Numbered from the stretch's first letter, positions 1 through 10,642 are shown. The stretch is DNA of 63,669 bases from Flavobacterium sp. ACAM 123 (GCF_000264055.1 NZ_AJXL01000005.1:1-63669), one strand, 5' to 3'. Translations and numbers: made by a program. The notes: generated by a model from the sequence alone, not told the origin.

Positions 1-54
1 ATCTTTCGATACGCCAGTATTTTCCGAATCATAATAATATTTTACTTTCGCCAT
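1..54 (-). CDS. 5' end of M23-family metallopeptidase gene, cut by window edge, probable frameshift
   Basis: The minus strand from 54 starts MAKVKYYYDSEN, which I recognise as the N-terminus of the flavobacterial membrane-anchored M23 (LytM-type) peptidase. The family normally continues with a sequence like LAYRKI. Here that continuation appears only after a one-base shift: the next codons in frame read TGVSKD, while the shifted frame reads LAYRK. The gene therefore seems to carry a single-base insertion after codon 12, or an assembly error lies there. Only 18 codons are visible and the rest is outside the window. It is divergent from alaS. Family assignment is by recall of the conserved start; the frameshift is seen directly. 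Confidence 0.55.
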   Translation of the reverse strand, partial: MAKVKYYYDSENTGVSKD

Positions 55-365
55 ATTTTAAAATACCCTATTTTTGCGCATTGTAAAATGCAAGTAGAAC
101 AAATTTAATAAATGTTTCATTTGTTCTCGCGTTTTTTCAATAATAAATAAAATAATGTGCCTATTCCAGCTATTCGTTGCAAGTTCTCGTTTAGTTCTCG
201 TTTTTTCTAATGAACTTGCAGGAGCTTTCTCTGGTCGCTCTGCCATTTCATGAAAAAATAGAGCACTAAATCTCGAAGCTTTGCACTGCTATCTGGGGCG
301 TAGATTGCTTTTGAGCAAAATATAAATTAAAAAACTTAGCGCCTTAGTGGCAAAAAAGATAAATA
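55..365. other. intergenic region between M23 gene and alaS
   Basis: This 311-base divergent region must hold the promoters of both flanking genes. A 62-codon minus-strand frame (58-246) exists but has no recognisable domain and lies where the M23 leader is expected, so I do not call it. No clear TAnnTTTG element was found for alaS. Confidence 0.3.
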
Positions 366-3014
366 ATGAAATCACAAGACGTACGTAAACAATTTTTAGA
401 CTTTTTTCAGAGTAAAGGACACTTAATTGTTCCTTCGGCTCCCATAGTTCTTAAAGACGATCCCACGCTGATGTTTAATAATTCAGGAATGGCGCAGTTT
501 AAAGAATATTTTTTGGGGAACGCCAAGCCAAAAAACAATAGAATTGCCGACACTCAAAAATGTCTTCGGGTTTCAGGAAAACATAATGATTTAGAAGATG
601 TAGGTTTTGACACTTACCACCATACCATGTTCGAAATGCTGGGAAACTGGTCTTTTGGCGATTATTTCAAGAAAGAAGCCTTGCCTTGGGCTTGGGAATT
701 TTTAACAGAAGTGTTGAAATTAGATAAGGAACGCTTGTATGTTTCTGTTTTTGAAGGAAACGAAGCAGAGAATGTGCCTTTTGATCAGGAGGCTTTTGAT
801 ATTTGGAAACAATTCGTTCCTGAAGATCGCATTATCCTAGGAAATAAAAAAGACAATTTCTGGGAGATGGGAGATCAAGGACCATGCGGACCATGTTCTG
901 AAATTCATATCGATCTCCGCAATGATGAAGAAAGAGCGGCAGTTTCAGGTAGAAGTTTAGTCAATGCAGATCATCCGCAGGTAGTTGAAATATGGAACAA
1001 CGTATTTATGGAGTTCAACCGCAAAGCCGATGGTTCTCTAGAAAAATTACCAGCACAGCACGTAGATACCGGAATGGGATTTGAGCGTTTGTGTATGGCA
1101 ATGCAAAATACTACCTCAAATTATGATACAGATGTGTTTACACCGCTTATTCAAAAAGTGGAGGAAATTACCGGATTGAAATATACACCTAATTCTGTCA
1201 TTCTGGACGATAGTGAAGAATCTGAAGAACAAAATAAAACGAATATTGCGATTCGTGTAATTGTAGATCACGTTCGCGCGGTAGCCTTCGCTATTGCCGA
1301 CGGTCAATTGCCTTCCAATACAGGAGCGGGGTATGTGATTCGCCGTATTTTGCGCCGGGCAATTCGTTACGGATTTACTTTTTTGAATACCAAAGAACCT
1401 TTTATATTTAAGTTGGTTGCTGTTTTAGCAGATCAAATGGGTGAATTTTTCCCTGAAATTAAAAAACAACAAGGCTTAGTGACAAATGTGATAAGGGAAG
1501 AAGAAACGTCTTTTTTGCGTACACTAGATCAAGGTCTACAGTTGTTAGATAACGTAATTGCTACAAATCAAGGAAAAGAAGTTCCGGGAGCAAAAGCATT
1601 TGAATTATACGATACTTTTGGTTTTCCTATTGATTTGACGGCTTTGATTCTTAGAGAAAGAGGATTCAGTCTGGACGAAGCCGGTTTTGATAAGGCGATG
1701 CAAGAACAAAAAACGCGTTCACGCGCAGCCTCTGAAGTTTCAACAGATGACTGGAAAATTTTAGTGGAAGGAAATACGGAGACTTTCGTGGGGTATGATC
1801 TAACGGAAATCCAAGCAAAAATAACAAGAATTCGTAAAGTGGACTCTAAGAAAGAAGGTGTGATGTACCAAATAGTTTTAGATACAACACCGTTTTATTC
1901 TGAAGGGGGAGGACAAGTGGGAGACAAAGGGGTTTTAGTTTCTGCAAACGAGACCATTCAAATTATAGATACTAAAAAAGAGAATAACTTAATACTGCAT
2001 TTCACTAAAAAATTACCGCGGAATGTAAACGGTGTTTTTGTTGCTAAAGTAGATAGTAAATTAAGATCAGATACTACAAAAAATCACTCTGCGACACACT
2101 TGATGCATCAGGCATTACGGAGCATATTGGGAACACATGTGGAGCAAAAGGGATCATTAGTAAGTCCAAATCATTTGCGTTTTGACTTTTCTCATTTTGC
2201 AAAAGCTACTGATGAAGAATTGCAGCAGGTAGAAGATTTTGTTAATGCCAGAATTCAGGAACAATTGCCATTAATAGAAAGGAGAGATATTCCTTTCGCG
2301 CAGGCGGTAGAAGAAGGCGCTATAGCCTTGTTTGGTGAGAAATATGGAGATCATGTTCGTGCAATTAAATTTGGCGAAAGCATGGAGCTTTGTGGAGGAA
2401 TTCACGTGAAGAATACAGGAGAAGTCTGGTATTTTAAAATTGTTGCAGAAGGAGCAGTTGCTGCAGGGGTTAGACGTATCGAAGCGATTACCGGTGATGC
2501 TGTCAAAGGTTTTTTTGCTTCTCAGGAAGTTGCATTGAATGAAATTAAGATCGCCCTAAAAAACCCGCAAGATGTTATTAAAGCGGTAGTGTCAGTACAA
2601 GAAGAGAATGCAAAATTAAAAAAGCAGGTAGAGCAATTAAGTAGAGATAAAGCAAAAGGATTAAAAATAGAATTAGCGCAACAAATTCAAGAAATAAATG
2701 GAGTACAGTTTCTTGCGGTGCAAGTGGATCTTAACCCAGAGGGAGCTAAAGATTTGGCGTATGATTTAGGGAAATTAGGGAGTAATATGTTTTTAGTTTT
2801 GGCTACAGCTGAAGAAGGAAAACCGATGCTGAGTTGTTATATTTCTAAAGAGCTGGTTGCGGATAAAAAATTAAATGCAGGGCAAGTAGTTCGTGAACTA
2901 GGGAAGTACATACAAGGAGGCGGCGGAGGTCAGCCTTTCTTTGCTACTGCTGGAGGAAAAAACGCAGGCGGCATTCAAGAGGCTTTAAACAAGGCAGTAG
3001 AGTTCGTGAGGTAG
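366..3014 (+). CDS. alaS: alanine--tRNA ligase
   Basis: Full-length class II alanyl-tRNA synthetase of 882 residues, the normal size. It activates alanine with ATP, charges tRNA-Ala in the cytoplasm, and edits mischarged Ser/Gly. Visible features are the N-terminal catalytic domain (start with [17 protein letters not shown], then [13 protein letters not shown] near residue 170), the editing-domain zinc site HxxxH at H574 and H578, completed by C676-x3-H680 (CGGIH), a coiled-coil linker around 750-780, and the C-Ala domain with the glycine-rich [15 protein letters not shown] motif near the end. The start is the first ATG of the frame. A hairpin terminator follows at 3038. Assignment is secure. 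Confidence 0.98.
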   Translation: MKSQDVRKQFLDFFQSKGHLIVPSAPIVLKDDPTLMFNNSGMAQFKEYFLGNAKPKNNRIADTQKCLRVSGKHNDLEDVGFDTYHHTMFEMLGNWSFGDYFKKEALPWAWEFLTEVLKLDKERLYVSVFEGNEAENVPFDQEAFDIWKQFVPEDRIILGNKKDNFWEMGDQGPCGPCSEIHIDLRNDEERAAVSGRSLVNADHPQVVEIWNNVFMEFNRKADGSLEKLPAQHVDTGMGFERLCMAMQNTTSNYDTDVFTPLIQKVEEITGLKYTPNSVILDDSEESEEQNKTNIAIRVIVDHVRAVAFAIADGQLPSNTGAGYVIRRILRRAIRYGFTFLNTKEPFIFKLVAVLADQMGEFFPEIKKQQGLVTNVIREEETSFLRTLDQGLQLLDNVIATNQGKEVPGAKAFELYDTFGFPIDLTALILRERGFSLDEAGFDKAMQEQKTRSRAASEVSTDDWKILVEGNTETFVGYDLTEIQAKITRIRKVDSKKEGVMYQIVLDTTPFYSEGGGQVGDKGVLVSANETIQIIDTKKENNLILHFTKKLPRNVNGVFVAKVDSKLRSDTTKNHSATHLMHQALRSILGTHVEQKGSLVSPNHLRFDFSHFAKATDEELQQVEDFVNARIQEQLPLIERRDIPFAQAVEEGAIALFGEKYGDHVRAIKFGESMELCGGIHVKNTGEVWYFKIVAEGAVAAGVRRIEAITGDAVKGFFASQEVALNEIKIALKNPQDVIKAVVSVQEENAKLKKQVEQLSRDKAKGLKIELAQQIQEINGVQFLAVQVDLNPEGAKDLAYDLGKLGSNMFLVLATAEEGKPMLSCYISKELVADKKLNAGQVVRELGKYIQGGGGGQPFFATAGGKNAGGIQEALNKAVEFVR

Positions 3015-3342
3015 TTCTTTCTTACTGTTAAATAAGTAACCCTTTGCGTTTGTTCAGGCAAATCGAAAGGGTTTTTTGATAAAGTGTTAACTGCTTCAGC
3101 AATTAATTTAACTGCTCTTTGATCGTAAAAGCGATATAAAAACACCTATCACTCAAAAAACGATATTTAAATTGAAGCATGTTAGATTCAATCTTTTTAT
3201 AAGATAAAAAGGAGTTTGCGATTTTCTATAAATAGTCTCTTAAACGAGTTTTTAGGCTGTTGGACTTGTTTAGTTTGCTAAGCAGAATTTATTTTTTAGA
3301 TTTACTCGCCCTATTTGCAGCAAGCTTATATCACCTACTCCC
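3015..3342. other. intergenic region after alaS
   Basis: Apart from the alaS terminator at 3038-3077 this 328-base stretch is AT-rich, with no supported gene. A minus-strand frame at 3270-3530 overlaps the lipoprotein gene and looks like a shadow. Confidence 0.3.
3038..3077 (+). terminator. rho-independent terminator after alaS
   Basis: Inverted repeat AACCCTTT (3038-3045) with AAAGGGTT (3066-3073), with an extra CG pair across a bulge, followed by a run of T. It sits 24 bases after the alaS stop. Confidence 0.75.
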
Positions 3343-4110
3343 ATGAAACATTCAATTAAAATATTTTTGTTCCTCTCTGTTTTTTTTGTCTTATTGAGTT
3401 CTTGTTCCAATGACAACGAGGGTAAAGTTAAATTCCTTACAAAGTTAGTTGAAACACCAGAGGGTAGTGCATCGACTACAACTTTGCTCAAGTATATTGG
3501 GAATGAAATCGCAACTATAGATCGCGTCAATTCACATACTGACTTCAGCTATACAAATGGTCTGATTACAAAAATAGTAACGATAGACAAAGCTACGCAG
3601 GAAAGTACCACCTTAGAATATTCATACGATATCGATCAGTTAATACAGGTTCTCTGTCCAAACAATTATGTGATAAAGTATATTCACAATATCGATGGCA
3701 CTGTTTCTTATGAAAAAAAGAGCGTAAATTCGGGAAGTCAAGAGGCCATGATTTATCATGGAACATTGCATTTTAAAGATAAAAATTTAATAAAAGACGA
3801 AAGGATTTTAGATGAAGCAGGGCCAGGCGTAGTTTCAAAACACACTGTAAATTTTGAATATGATTCTAAAATTAATCCTTTTTTTGCTATTTTAGGATAT
3901 AATAAGTTACTGGATCACAAGGAGATTATTTCATTCAATAATAAGCTAATTAGCTTCGATGAGAATAGTACAACTAATGCGGCAGATCAAACCATATCTT
4001 CAGCTCAATTTTTTAATAGTACGTTTAAATACGACACGGATGGTTACCCTACAGAGCAGTTGACGGAAACAGCGAAGTCCGGATATTTAAAATCCGAATA
4101 TTTTTACTAA
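3343..4110 (+). CDS. hypothetical lipoprotein
   Basis: A 255-residue protein with a lipoprotein signal peptide: positively charged start, hydrophobic core, then the lipobox LSSC with Cys at about residue 21, followed by SNDNEG. The mature part is rich in short beta-strand-like segments (YTNGLITKI, LEYSYDID, VNFEYDSK, FKYDTDGYPTEQ), resembling YD/RHS-like or DUF4595-type repeats common in Bacteroidota lipoproteins. I cannot assign a function. It probably sits in the outer membrane. It stands alone, upstream of the GSCFA gene, with 31 bases between them. Confidence 0.8.
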   Translation: MKHSIKIFLFLSVFFVLLSSCSNDNEGKVKFLTKLVETPEGSASTTTLLKYIGNEIATIDRVNSHTDFSYTNGLITKIVTIDKATQESTTLEYSYDIDQLIQVLCPNNYVIKYIHNIDGTVSYEKKSVNSGSQEAMIYHGTLHFKDKNLIKDERILDEAGPGVVSKHTVNFEYDSKINPFFAILGYNKLLDHKEIISFNNKLISFDENSTTNAADQTISSAQFFNSTFKYDTDGYPTEQLTETAKSGYLKSEYFY

Positions 4111-4118
4111 TAAATCCC

Positions 4119-4126
4119 TAAGTTTG
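4119..4126 (+). promoter_or_regulatory. Bacteroidota -7 promoter element
   Basis: TAAGTTTG matches the TAnnTTTG -7 consensus of the Bacteroidota primary sigma factor, 15 bases before the GSCFA start at 4142. No good -33 TTG was seen. Confidence 0.45.
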
Positions 4127-4141
4127 CAGAAATAATATGCG

Positions 4142-5107
4142 ATGCAATTTAGAACCCAAATACCCATTCCTAAAACTATTCACCCGATCGATTATAGCTC
4201 GAAGATTATATCTTTAGGCTCTTGTTTTGCGGTAAATATGTCGGAGAAACTGGATTATTTTAAATTACAGAATTCCTGTAATCCTTTTGGTATTTTGTTC
4301 CATCCGCTTGCAATCGAGAAATTAATCACCTTCGCTGTTGCACAAAAGGTATTTACGGAAGCTGATATTTTTTTTCACAATGAGCGCTGGCATTGTTATG
4401 ATGTCCATTCTGATTTAAGTAATGGAGATTCAACTGAGTTATTAAAAGATTTGAATACCATTATTCAATCAATGATGAAAGAAATAAGCGAAGCGACGCA
4501 TGTCATTATAACCTATGGGACGTCTTGGGTCTATCGAAATAAGGAAAGTAATGAAATAGTTGCTAATTGCCATAAAGTACCTCAAAAACAGTTTGAAAAG
4601 CATCTATTATCGATAGCTGTAATTCAAAAAAGTATTCAAAATACAATCTATTTAATACAATCTATAAATCCAGAGGTAAAAATCGTTTTTACGATTTCAC
4701 CTGTTCGTCATTTAAAAGACGGTTTTGTTGAAAATCAGCAAAGCAAGGCGTATTTAATTAGTGCTTTGCGTGAAGCGCTGCTTCAATTGGTTTCTGTCAG
4801 CCCCGCCGGGAATTTTGGACTCTTTCCTTCCTACGAAATTATGATGGATGAACTTCGTGATTACAGGTTTTATGCCGAAGACATGTTGCACCCCAATCAA
4901 GTGGCCATCGATTATATTTGGAAACGTTTCAAGGAAACAAACATTTCAGAAACCGCTTTTGCAACAATGGAGGAAGTAGAAACGATACAGAAAAGCTTGT
5001 CTCATAAGCCGTTCAACCCCAATTCAGAGAGTCATCAAAAATTTGAAGCTAAACTAAAAAATAAAATCGCTACATTGGTTTCTCAATATTCATTTATGAA
5101 ATTTTAA
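4142..5107 (+). CDS. GSCFA domain protein
   Basis: The 321-residue protein contains the signature IISLGSCFAVNMSEKL near residue 28, which names the GSCFA family, followed by NPFGILFHPLAI and, further on, ITYGTSWVYR and the late DMLHPNQVAIDYIW block. The family is related in fold to SGNH/GDSL-type hydrolases and is common in Bacteroidota. The Ser of GSCF and the Asp/His pair of DMLHPN are the expected catalytic-type residues, but a substrate is not established as far as I know. There is no signal peptide. The DUF4230 gene starts 2 bases after the stop, so the two are almost certainly co-transcribed. Confidence 0.9.
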   Translation: MQFRTQIPIPKTIHPIDYSSKIISLGSCFAVNMSEKLDYFKLQNSCNPFGILFHPLAIEKLITFAVAQKVFTEADIFFHNERWHCYDVHSDLSNGDSTELLKDLNTIIQSMMKEISEATHVIITYGTSWVYRNKESNEIVANCHKVPQKQFEKHLLSIAVIQKSIQNTIYLIQSINPEVKIVFTISPVRHLKDGFVENQQSKAYLISALREALLQLVSVSPAGNFGLFPSYEIMMDELRDYRFYAEDMLHPNQVAIDYIWKRFKETNISETAFATMEEVETIQKSLSHKPFNPNSESHQKFEAKLKNKIATLVSQYSFMKF

Positions 5108-5109
5108 TT

Positions 5110-5730
5110 ATGCTTAGAAGATTACTTGTTTTTATGGGAATGATAGTCACCGTTGTGCTGTTGTTTAAATATTGTGAATTTAAGAAAGAGGACGACTCGG
5201 GAATCGATTATAATACTGACCTGATTCAGCAGCAAATTGTTAACGTAGGTAAGCTGGTAGTGACGGAAGGGCATTTCTCTGAAGTGGTTACGTACAAGAA
5301 TAAGGAAAAGTATCTAATGGGTATGGTTTCATTCGATAAAAAAGCGTTGATTGTTGTTAACGCTGATGTCACTGTCGCTTATGATTTGCATAAAATGAAA
5401 TATGACATTGATGAAAAAAATAAAACAATTTCCATTTTAAGTATTCCAAAAGAAGAAATAAAAATTAGTACTGACATTCAATTTTATGATGTGGAGCAAA
5501 GCAAGTTGAATCCTTTCACAGGGGATGATTACAACAAGATAAATAAATCAGTAAAAGCTAATCTGACTAAAAAGATACAAAAGTCTACCCTTAAAACTAA
5601 TGCTCAAAATAGATTAGTTAGTGAGTTGGCGAAGTTTTTAATTCTTACTAATAGTTTAGGATGGACGTTGAAATACGAAGGTGTTATCATTGAAAGCGAA
5701 AAAGATTTTGAAGAAAAAGTAAAATTATAA
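5110..5730 (+). CDS. DUF4230 domain protein
   Basis: The 206-residue protein has one N-terminal transmembrane segment (about residues 4-20, LLVFMGMIVTVVLLF) and then a soluble domain that looks extracytoplasmic. The segment GKLVVTEGHFSEVVTYKNKEKY and the later VTVAYDLHKMKYDIDEKNK are typical of DUF4230. Function is unknown. It follows the GSCFA gene with only 2 bases between them, suggesting one transcript. No terminator is obvious downstream. Confidence 0.85.
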   Translation: MLRRLLVFMGMIVTVVLLFKYCEFKKEDDSGIDYNTDLIQQQIVNVGKLVVTEGHFSEVVTYKNKEKYLMGMVSFDKKALIVVNADVTVAYDLHKMKYDIDEKNKTISILSIPKEEIKISTDIQFYDVEQSKLNPFTGDDYNKINKSVKANLTKKIQKSTLKTNAQNRLVSELAKFLILTNSLGWTLKYEGVIIESEKDFEEKVKL

Positions 5731-5803
5731 CAGGTTTATAATTTGTTTTTCTTTTGGTTAAAAAGAGATTAAACAGTACATCTGATTCAAACCCTTTTTT
5801 ATG

Positions 5804-7481
5804 CTATTTTGACGGTCTTAATTCAGTTATCATCGTTTCTCTCATCTCGATTTTATGAATTTTACCAGTAACAGTCATAGGAAATTCAGTGACAAATTAC
5901 ACCTAGCTGGGAATGTTGTAATGGGCTATTTTTCCTCTACAGTATTCTTGTATTTCTAAAATTGTAAGTTCTGATTTGTCATATATTTGAATCCAAACAC
6001 ATACTTGCTCTCCGTATTTTTCATCTGAAATAGCAAAAACCGAAACTTCTTTAATTTTTTCATGGGTATATAGAAATTCTTCAATGACTTTCGGGTAAAT
6101 GTTTTCTCCGCCATGGATAATCATGTCTTTAATACGCCCCACGATATTAATATACCCTTCTTCATCCATAGTCGCTAAATCGCCGCTATGTATCCAGCCT
6201 GAAGCATCAATAGATTCTTTTGTTTTGATGGGGTCGTTCCAATAGCCAAGCATTACGCAGTAGCGACGGTTACAAAGCTCTCCCGATTCACCTACAGGAA
6301 CGACTTGATCCGTCCCGGGATAAATGATTTTTATTTCGGTATGCGGTAAAACCCTACCCACCGTGCTAACTCTTTTGTCAAAAGGTGCATTATGCTTATT
6401 TTGAGTACTCAATGGACTCGTTTCTGTCAGGCCGTATCCAATTTCCATTTCGACTAAATGCATTTCGGTTTGCACTTTCCTCATCAATTCGGAAGGACAG
6501 AGCGATTCGGCCATGATTCCTGTTCGCAAGCTGCTGAAGTCGTATTGTTTAAAGTCAGAATGCGCCAGTTCAGCAAAAAACATTGTGGGCACACCATAAA
6601 TAGCGATTGTTTTTTCCTCAGCGACTGCTTTTAAAGTTGCTTCCGCATTAAAGGTCTCACTCGGGCAAATCATGGTTGCCCCCTGACTGATGCAACCCAA
6701 ATTCCTAATACCATACCGAAGCAATGGTAGAGGGGAACTGGTATAACGATTTTGTCTTTTTCGGTGGTGAGTTGCGTTTTTACTGCGATATAGCCATTGT
6801 TTAGAAGGCTGTGATGGCTTAATGTCGCTCCTTTTGGGCTGCCGGTTGTTCCACTTGTAAATTGAATGTTAATGGGGTCGTCAAAAGAAAGGTGGCGCTG
6901 TCTGGTTTCCAGTTTATGATGATCAATTTGAATTCCCATATCGATAAATTCTTCCCACATCAGGATCCCTTGTAGGTTGTTTTGCTTAAAGGAATAACCG
7001 ATTTTAACAACGGAAGCTCATCACAATCGAAAGTAGGAAGTCTATTGCTTTTGAGATTCGGAATCAATTCATAAAGCATTTGACTGTAGTCTGTGTACTA
7101 GTTTTTGTCCGCAATTACAATTGATTTGCAGCCTAAATAATTTGAGGCATATTCTAGTTTGTACGTTTGGTAACTGGTATTTATGTTTACTAAAATAGCA
7201 CCTATTTTGGCTGTTGCAATTTGAACAATTAACCATTCTACACATTTGCTAGCACATATTCCTACACGATCGCCCTTTTGGATTTCAATCGCTAAAAATG
7301 CTTTGACACATTGATTTACTCGAATTTCTAATTGCTCGTAGGTATGGCGAATATTATGGTGTTTAGAGACCACGGCCTCGGTTTTGGGAAATCGACTTAC
7401 GGTCTCCTCAAAAGCTTCGCTTATTGTTAGACCTAATAAAGGCTCGTCATTGATGCCGCTCGCGTAGCTGTATTTTTTCAT
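5804..7481 (-). pseudogene. AMP-dependent acyl-CoA synthetase, decayed
   Basis: Minus-strand remains of a roughly 559-codon AMP-binding enzyme (fatty-acid/acyl-CoA ligase class, which makes acyl-CoA from acid, ATP and CoA). The N-terminal part runs 7481-7098, the P-loop-like IQFTSGTTGSPKGATLSHH lies in 6960-6670, and the adenylation core and start of the C-terminal domain (GWIHSGDLATMDEEGYINIVGR, IIHGGENIYPKVIEEF) lie in 6724-5903. The tail FVTEFPMTVTGKIHK follows stops at about 5903 and ends at TAG 5804. Lesions include a frameshift near 6670-6724, stops between 6961 and 7097, and two closely spaced stops near 5897-5905. Its start overlaps the stop of the upstream hydrolase (ATGA), so the two once formed an operon. 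Confidence 0.85.
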
Positions 7482-8282
7482 GATCTCTTATTTAAAAAGG
7501 AGTGGATTATTTGTGATATCAGGCTCGGGTTTTCTTTAGGTGGAAAATGTCCGACGTCTTCAATAATAGTATATATCGCATTACTTCCAATTTTTTCGGT
7601 AATTCCGGTGCAATGTTCTTGAGTCGCATACTCGTCTTTTTCGCCTTGCAGTATGAGACTTGGGGACTGAATTTTTATAAGTAGCTTTTCAATATTCCAG
7701 TTGTTGAACGGCTGCGATAGCCAGTATTTGTCCCAAAATTTTGAAAAAGCGGGAATGTTTCATCGTTATGGTATTTTTGTAATTGGAAAATAATTTTTTC
7801 TGAATTCTTAAGGATGTTTCTAATTCCTGTTGTGGTAGCTTCTTCTACTTTAGCATGATCTGCAATACTAATGATTGCTTGCCAATCTTGATATTTGGCG
7901 GCATATAATAGCGAGACACTAGCCCCATCACTAAAACCAATTAAAATAAAATTTGTAAAGTTTTATGACAGTACAATTTGCCTTAGAAAATCGGCTTCCG
8001 CTTCAAGATAGCCTTTTGACCATTGCTTATCCAGCGGATCTTATTTTCCATGACCCAATCGATCATACAAAACCCTGCTATTTCCATTTTGCTACAAAGT
8101 TGAAAAGGAAAATCTTTCCAACTTGCAGAACAGCCCAATGCATCATGAATAAAAATCAGTACTGGTTTATTAGTTGAGTTCTGTGAGATGACCTGGCTGC
8201 AATAAATATTTTTCTTTGCTATGCAAATCTTCTTATTGCCTTTAGTACTCATGCTCAAATTTTCTTTATAAAATTTAAACAT
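7480..8282 (-). pseudogene. alpha/beta hydrolase, decayed
   Basis: The minus-strand N-terminal part (8282-7983) reads KPVLIFIHDALGCSASWKDF, the strand-oxyanion region of alpha/beta-fold hydrolases. The rest of the domain is legible in other frames: DRLGHGK then a stop then DPLDKQW, the nucleophile region IGFSDGASVSLLYAA, SLILQGEKDEY with the catalytic Asp, and VGHFPPKENPS with the catalytic His, ending at TGA 7480-7482. I see at least one frameshift (around the T run that follows the GFCM segment) and two in-frame stops. Total length of about 267 codons matches an intact family member. The stop overlaps the start of the acyl-CoA synthetase pseudogene, implying past translational coupling. Confidence 0.8.
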
Positions 8283-8387
8283 AGGTTTTTTTAGACCTGA
8301 ATCAGTCTGACATCTGTTTTTCTTTTGCTACCATTTCGCAGAACTATTCCCATTTAACAAATAAGTAGAAAATCTGTTTTAGGAACA

Positions 8388-8427
8388 AACAAAATACGCC
8401 GCCAAACAAAAGATGTAGGGCGGCGTG
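8388..8427 (-). terminator. probable terminator of the aromatic amino acid hydroxylase
   Basis: Perfect inverted repeat ACGCCGCC (8397-8404) and GGCGGCGT (8420-8427). Read on the minus strand it is followed by a T-rich stretch. It lies 40 bases past the hydroxylase stop. Confidence 0.55.
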
Positions 8428-8466
8428 TACAATGTAGAAATACTTTTTATGTAATAGTAATCGGTG

Positions 8467-10227
8467 TTATATCGTTATGATTTTGCGAAAAATTAAATCT
8501 AGGCCTCCAGAAATTAAATGGGCTATTGTAGGTCTTTTTTGTTTTAAATCTTCAAGGTAATCTAGAACTTCTTGAAGTAGGGGAGAGTCGTTTCGAGTTT
8601 GGAGAAGTTCCGCAATTTCAACAGTAAGTAACCAGTCATTTGGATGGTCCTTTTTTAGTCTATGGAAAATAGGATCTAAGGAAGCATAGATGTCTTGAGA
8701 TTTCCTAATAATCCTTACCATCTGGTAAAGTACTTCCAAGTCATCCCGTTCAGCAGTCTGTTTTGCTTTAATGGTCGTGCTCGAAGGCATGTGGTTAATC
8801 AAGTCAAAACTGTTTGCGTCAGCTGGTCCGGAAAAAGCAGAAACTACTTTTTTTCCTACTGCCATATCATAAACGCCCCACTCCGGTTGAAACAAGATAG
8901 TTTCCCCATGTGTTACGGTACAGTTTTTAAAACGGATAAGGATAATTGCTCCTTTTAAATTTCTGGAACCAGTGATGATTTCTCCTTCTACGGTAATACC
9001 TCCTTCAAATTCCAGTTTTATACTGTTGCTTTCTGTTATGTTATAAGCGCTTAAGTCCTTTGGACTCATATCTTCAATCGCTAAATTGATTCCTTTCAGT
9101 TTCCCGATTGGACTACCAAAACCGCCGGTATGGTTTGCTGTTCCATGACCTACCAATTCTTTTTCGCGAGAAGCTAGTGCTGTTTTTCCTGTCGTTTGTA
9201 TGTATATCGGTTTTCCATCTTGTTCAATTACGTTAGTGAACACTCCAGAAACTTGTAAACCGGTACTTAGTTCAATTGTACCTAAGGCACCCGAGACGAT
9301 CAGTTTTTCGATTCCCGATAAGCCTCCAGTTCTCAATGCCATCTTATTGGCAAATTCCTCTAAAACTAAATTTAGATAAGCAAAATTAGGTGTCACATAA
9401 AGCTGGGGTTGCGGTTTTGTTATATCAAAATTAGCGTGCGCAGCAGCAATGGAATAAGTAATTTTTTGTACTTCATTAGTCATACACCATGCGCTTTCGC
9501 CAATGGAAGACAATAAACCAGCACCATATATTTTAGGGTTGTCCAATGTGCCTATCAAGCCATATTCCACAGTCCACCAGTGAAGGTTTCTAATTTGTGC
9601 CATTTCAGATAATTCACCCATGTTATTTTGTAAATCTTCTACTGCCTTTTCGGCTTCGTCAATAATTGCTTGTGGCGTATCTTCTGCTTCCTTCACAATC
9701 GAAAGCAAACGGATGGCTTCGTACATTTGGTAATCTTTATAGGATGAAATTGCTTTGCAGCCTATTTCTCCAAAACGACGCAAATATTCTGCATATTCTG
9801 GATTGGCGATAATCGGGGCGTGACCTGCACCTTCATGAACAATATCTGGCGCTGGCGTATATTCTATGTGTTCCAGTTGACGTATGTCTGATGCAATAAC
9901 TAACACATTATAAGCCTGAAATTCCATAAAAGCGTTAGGAGGAATAAATCCGTCAACGGCTACGGCAGCCCAACCAATTTCAGTTAGGATACGATTCATA
10001 CCATACATGCTCGGGATATTGTCGACTTCTATGCCCGTTTTTTTCAATCCTTCGAGATATGAATTATGTGCCACTTTTGACAAGTAATCTACATTTTTAC
10101 GCATTACATAGCGCCAAACCGCTTGATTTATAGGCGTGTAATCGCTATAATCCTGGGGTTTAATAAATTGTTTCAAGTGTTTTGGCAATCGGTCTAATAA
10201 GGGATTACTTTCAATAGTTGAGTTCAT
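8467..10227 (-). CDS. aromatic amino acid hydroxylase (phenylalanine 4-monooxygenase type)
   Basis: Pterin-dependent, non-haem-iron hydroxylase converting phenylalanine to tyrosine (or acting on a related aromatic amino acid). The iron-binding motif is HEGAGH, with H131 and H136, inside PAPDIVHEGAGHAPIIANP, followed by YLRRFGEIG and the conserved WWTVEYGLIG. At 586 residues it is much longer than classical bacterial enzymes (about 260-300). The extra C-terminal 250 or so residues are shared by Bacteroidota relatives, in my recollection. I place the start at the ATG of 10227, because the longer frame begins two codons earlier at TTG. A -7 element lies just upstream at 10252-10259. A hairpin terminator follows. 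Confidence 0.9.
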   Translation of the reverse strand: MNSTIESNPLLDRLPKHLKQFIKPQDYSDYTPINQAVWRYVMRKNVDYLSKVAHNSYLEGLKKTGIEVDNIPSMYGMNRILTEIGWAAVAVDGFIPPNAFMEFQAYNVLVIASDIRQLEHIEYTPAPDIVHEGAGHAPIIANPEYAEYLRRFGEIGCKAISSYKDYQMYEAIRLLSIVKEAEDTPQAIIDEAEKAVEDLQNNMGELSEMAQIRNLHWWTVEYGLIGTLDNPKIYGAGLLSSIGESAWCMTNEVQKITYSIAAAHANFDITKPQPQLYVTPNFAYLNLVLEEFANKMALRTGGLSGIEKLIVSGALGTIELSTGLQVSGVFTNVIEQDGKPIYIQTTGKTALASREKELVGHGTANHTGGFGSPIGKLKGINLAIEDMSPKDLSAYNITESNSIKLEFEGGITVEGEIITGSRNLKGAIILIRFKNCTVTHGETILFQPEWGVYDMAVGKKVVSAFSGPADANSFDLINHMPSSTTIKAKQTAERDDLEVLYQMVRIIRKSQDIYASLDPIFHRLKKDHPNDWLLTVEIAELLQTRNDSPLLQEVLDYLEDLKQKRPTIAHLISGGLDLIFRKIITI

Positions 10228-10642
10228 GTTCAAAACGTTCTAGTTATGATACAAAAGTACGAATTCCGGTAGCTATTTCTCGCTTTTCACCACAAGTTTT
10301 TGCAAAGCTATTTGTTTTTTTAAAGTTCATAAAAAATCTTCCTTTAGTCGTCTTTTATAAACAAGAAGAACTAAAACGACTTTTACAAAAAGCTTTGTAT
10401 TGCAATCTGGGCTAGGTTAGTCGGGTAGTACTGATGAATATCTTCTTCTACTCTATTAAAAAAAACAGTTACAGCAATCGTATGAAAAATCAGTAGTTCT
10501 GCTATTATCATCCTTTGCTGAGGTCTCTTTTTTAAAAGATGGTAACTAATAAGTTGCTAATAATCAGATTAATAGTTGGTTAATGTAAAATTTTTTTCCA
10601 CTTTCAAAAAGTTGTATCTTTATAGTATAAAACAAAAATATT
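10228..10642. other. intergenic region
   Basis: This 415-base divergent region carries the minus promoter at 10252-10259 and, near 10615, TATCTTTA, a weak -7 match for the small plus-strand gene at 10643. A frame at 10218-10415 has no recognisable domain and is not called. Confidence 0.3.
10252..10259 (-). promoter_or_regulatory. -7 promoter element for the aromatic amino acid hydroxylase
   Basis: Minus strand reads TACTTTTG, matching TAnnTTTG, 24 bases upstream of the ATG at 10227. Confidence 0.5.

Noticed and set aside
58..246. 62-codon minus-strand frame between the M23 gene and alaS
   Set aside because: No recognisable domain, low-complexity charged start, and it occupies the region expected to hold promoters.
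10218..10415. 65-codon plus frame upstream of the hydroxylase gene
   Set aside because: It overlaps the hydroxylase start and its promoter, and has no family resemblance.
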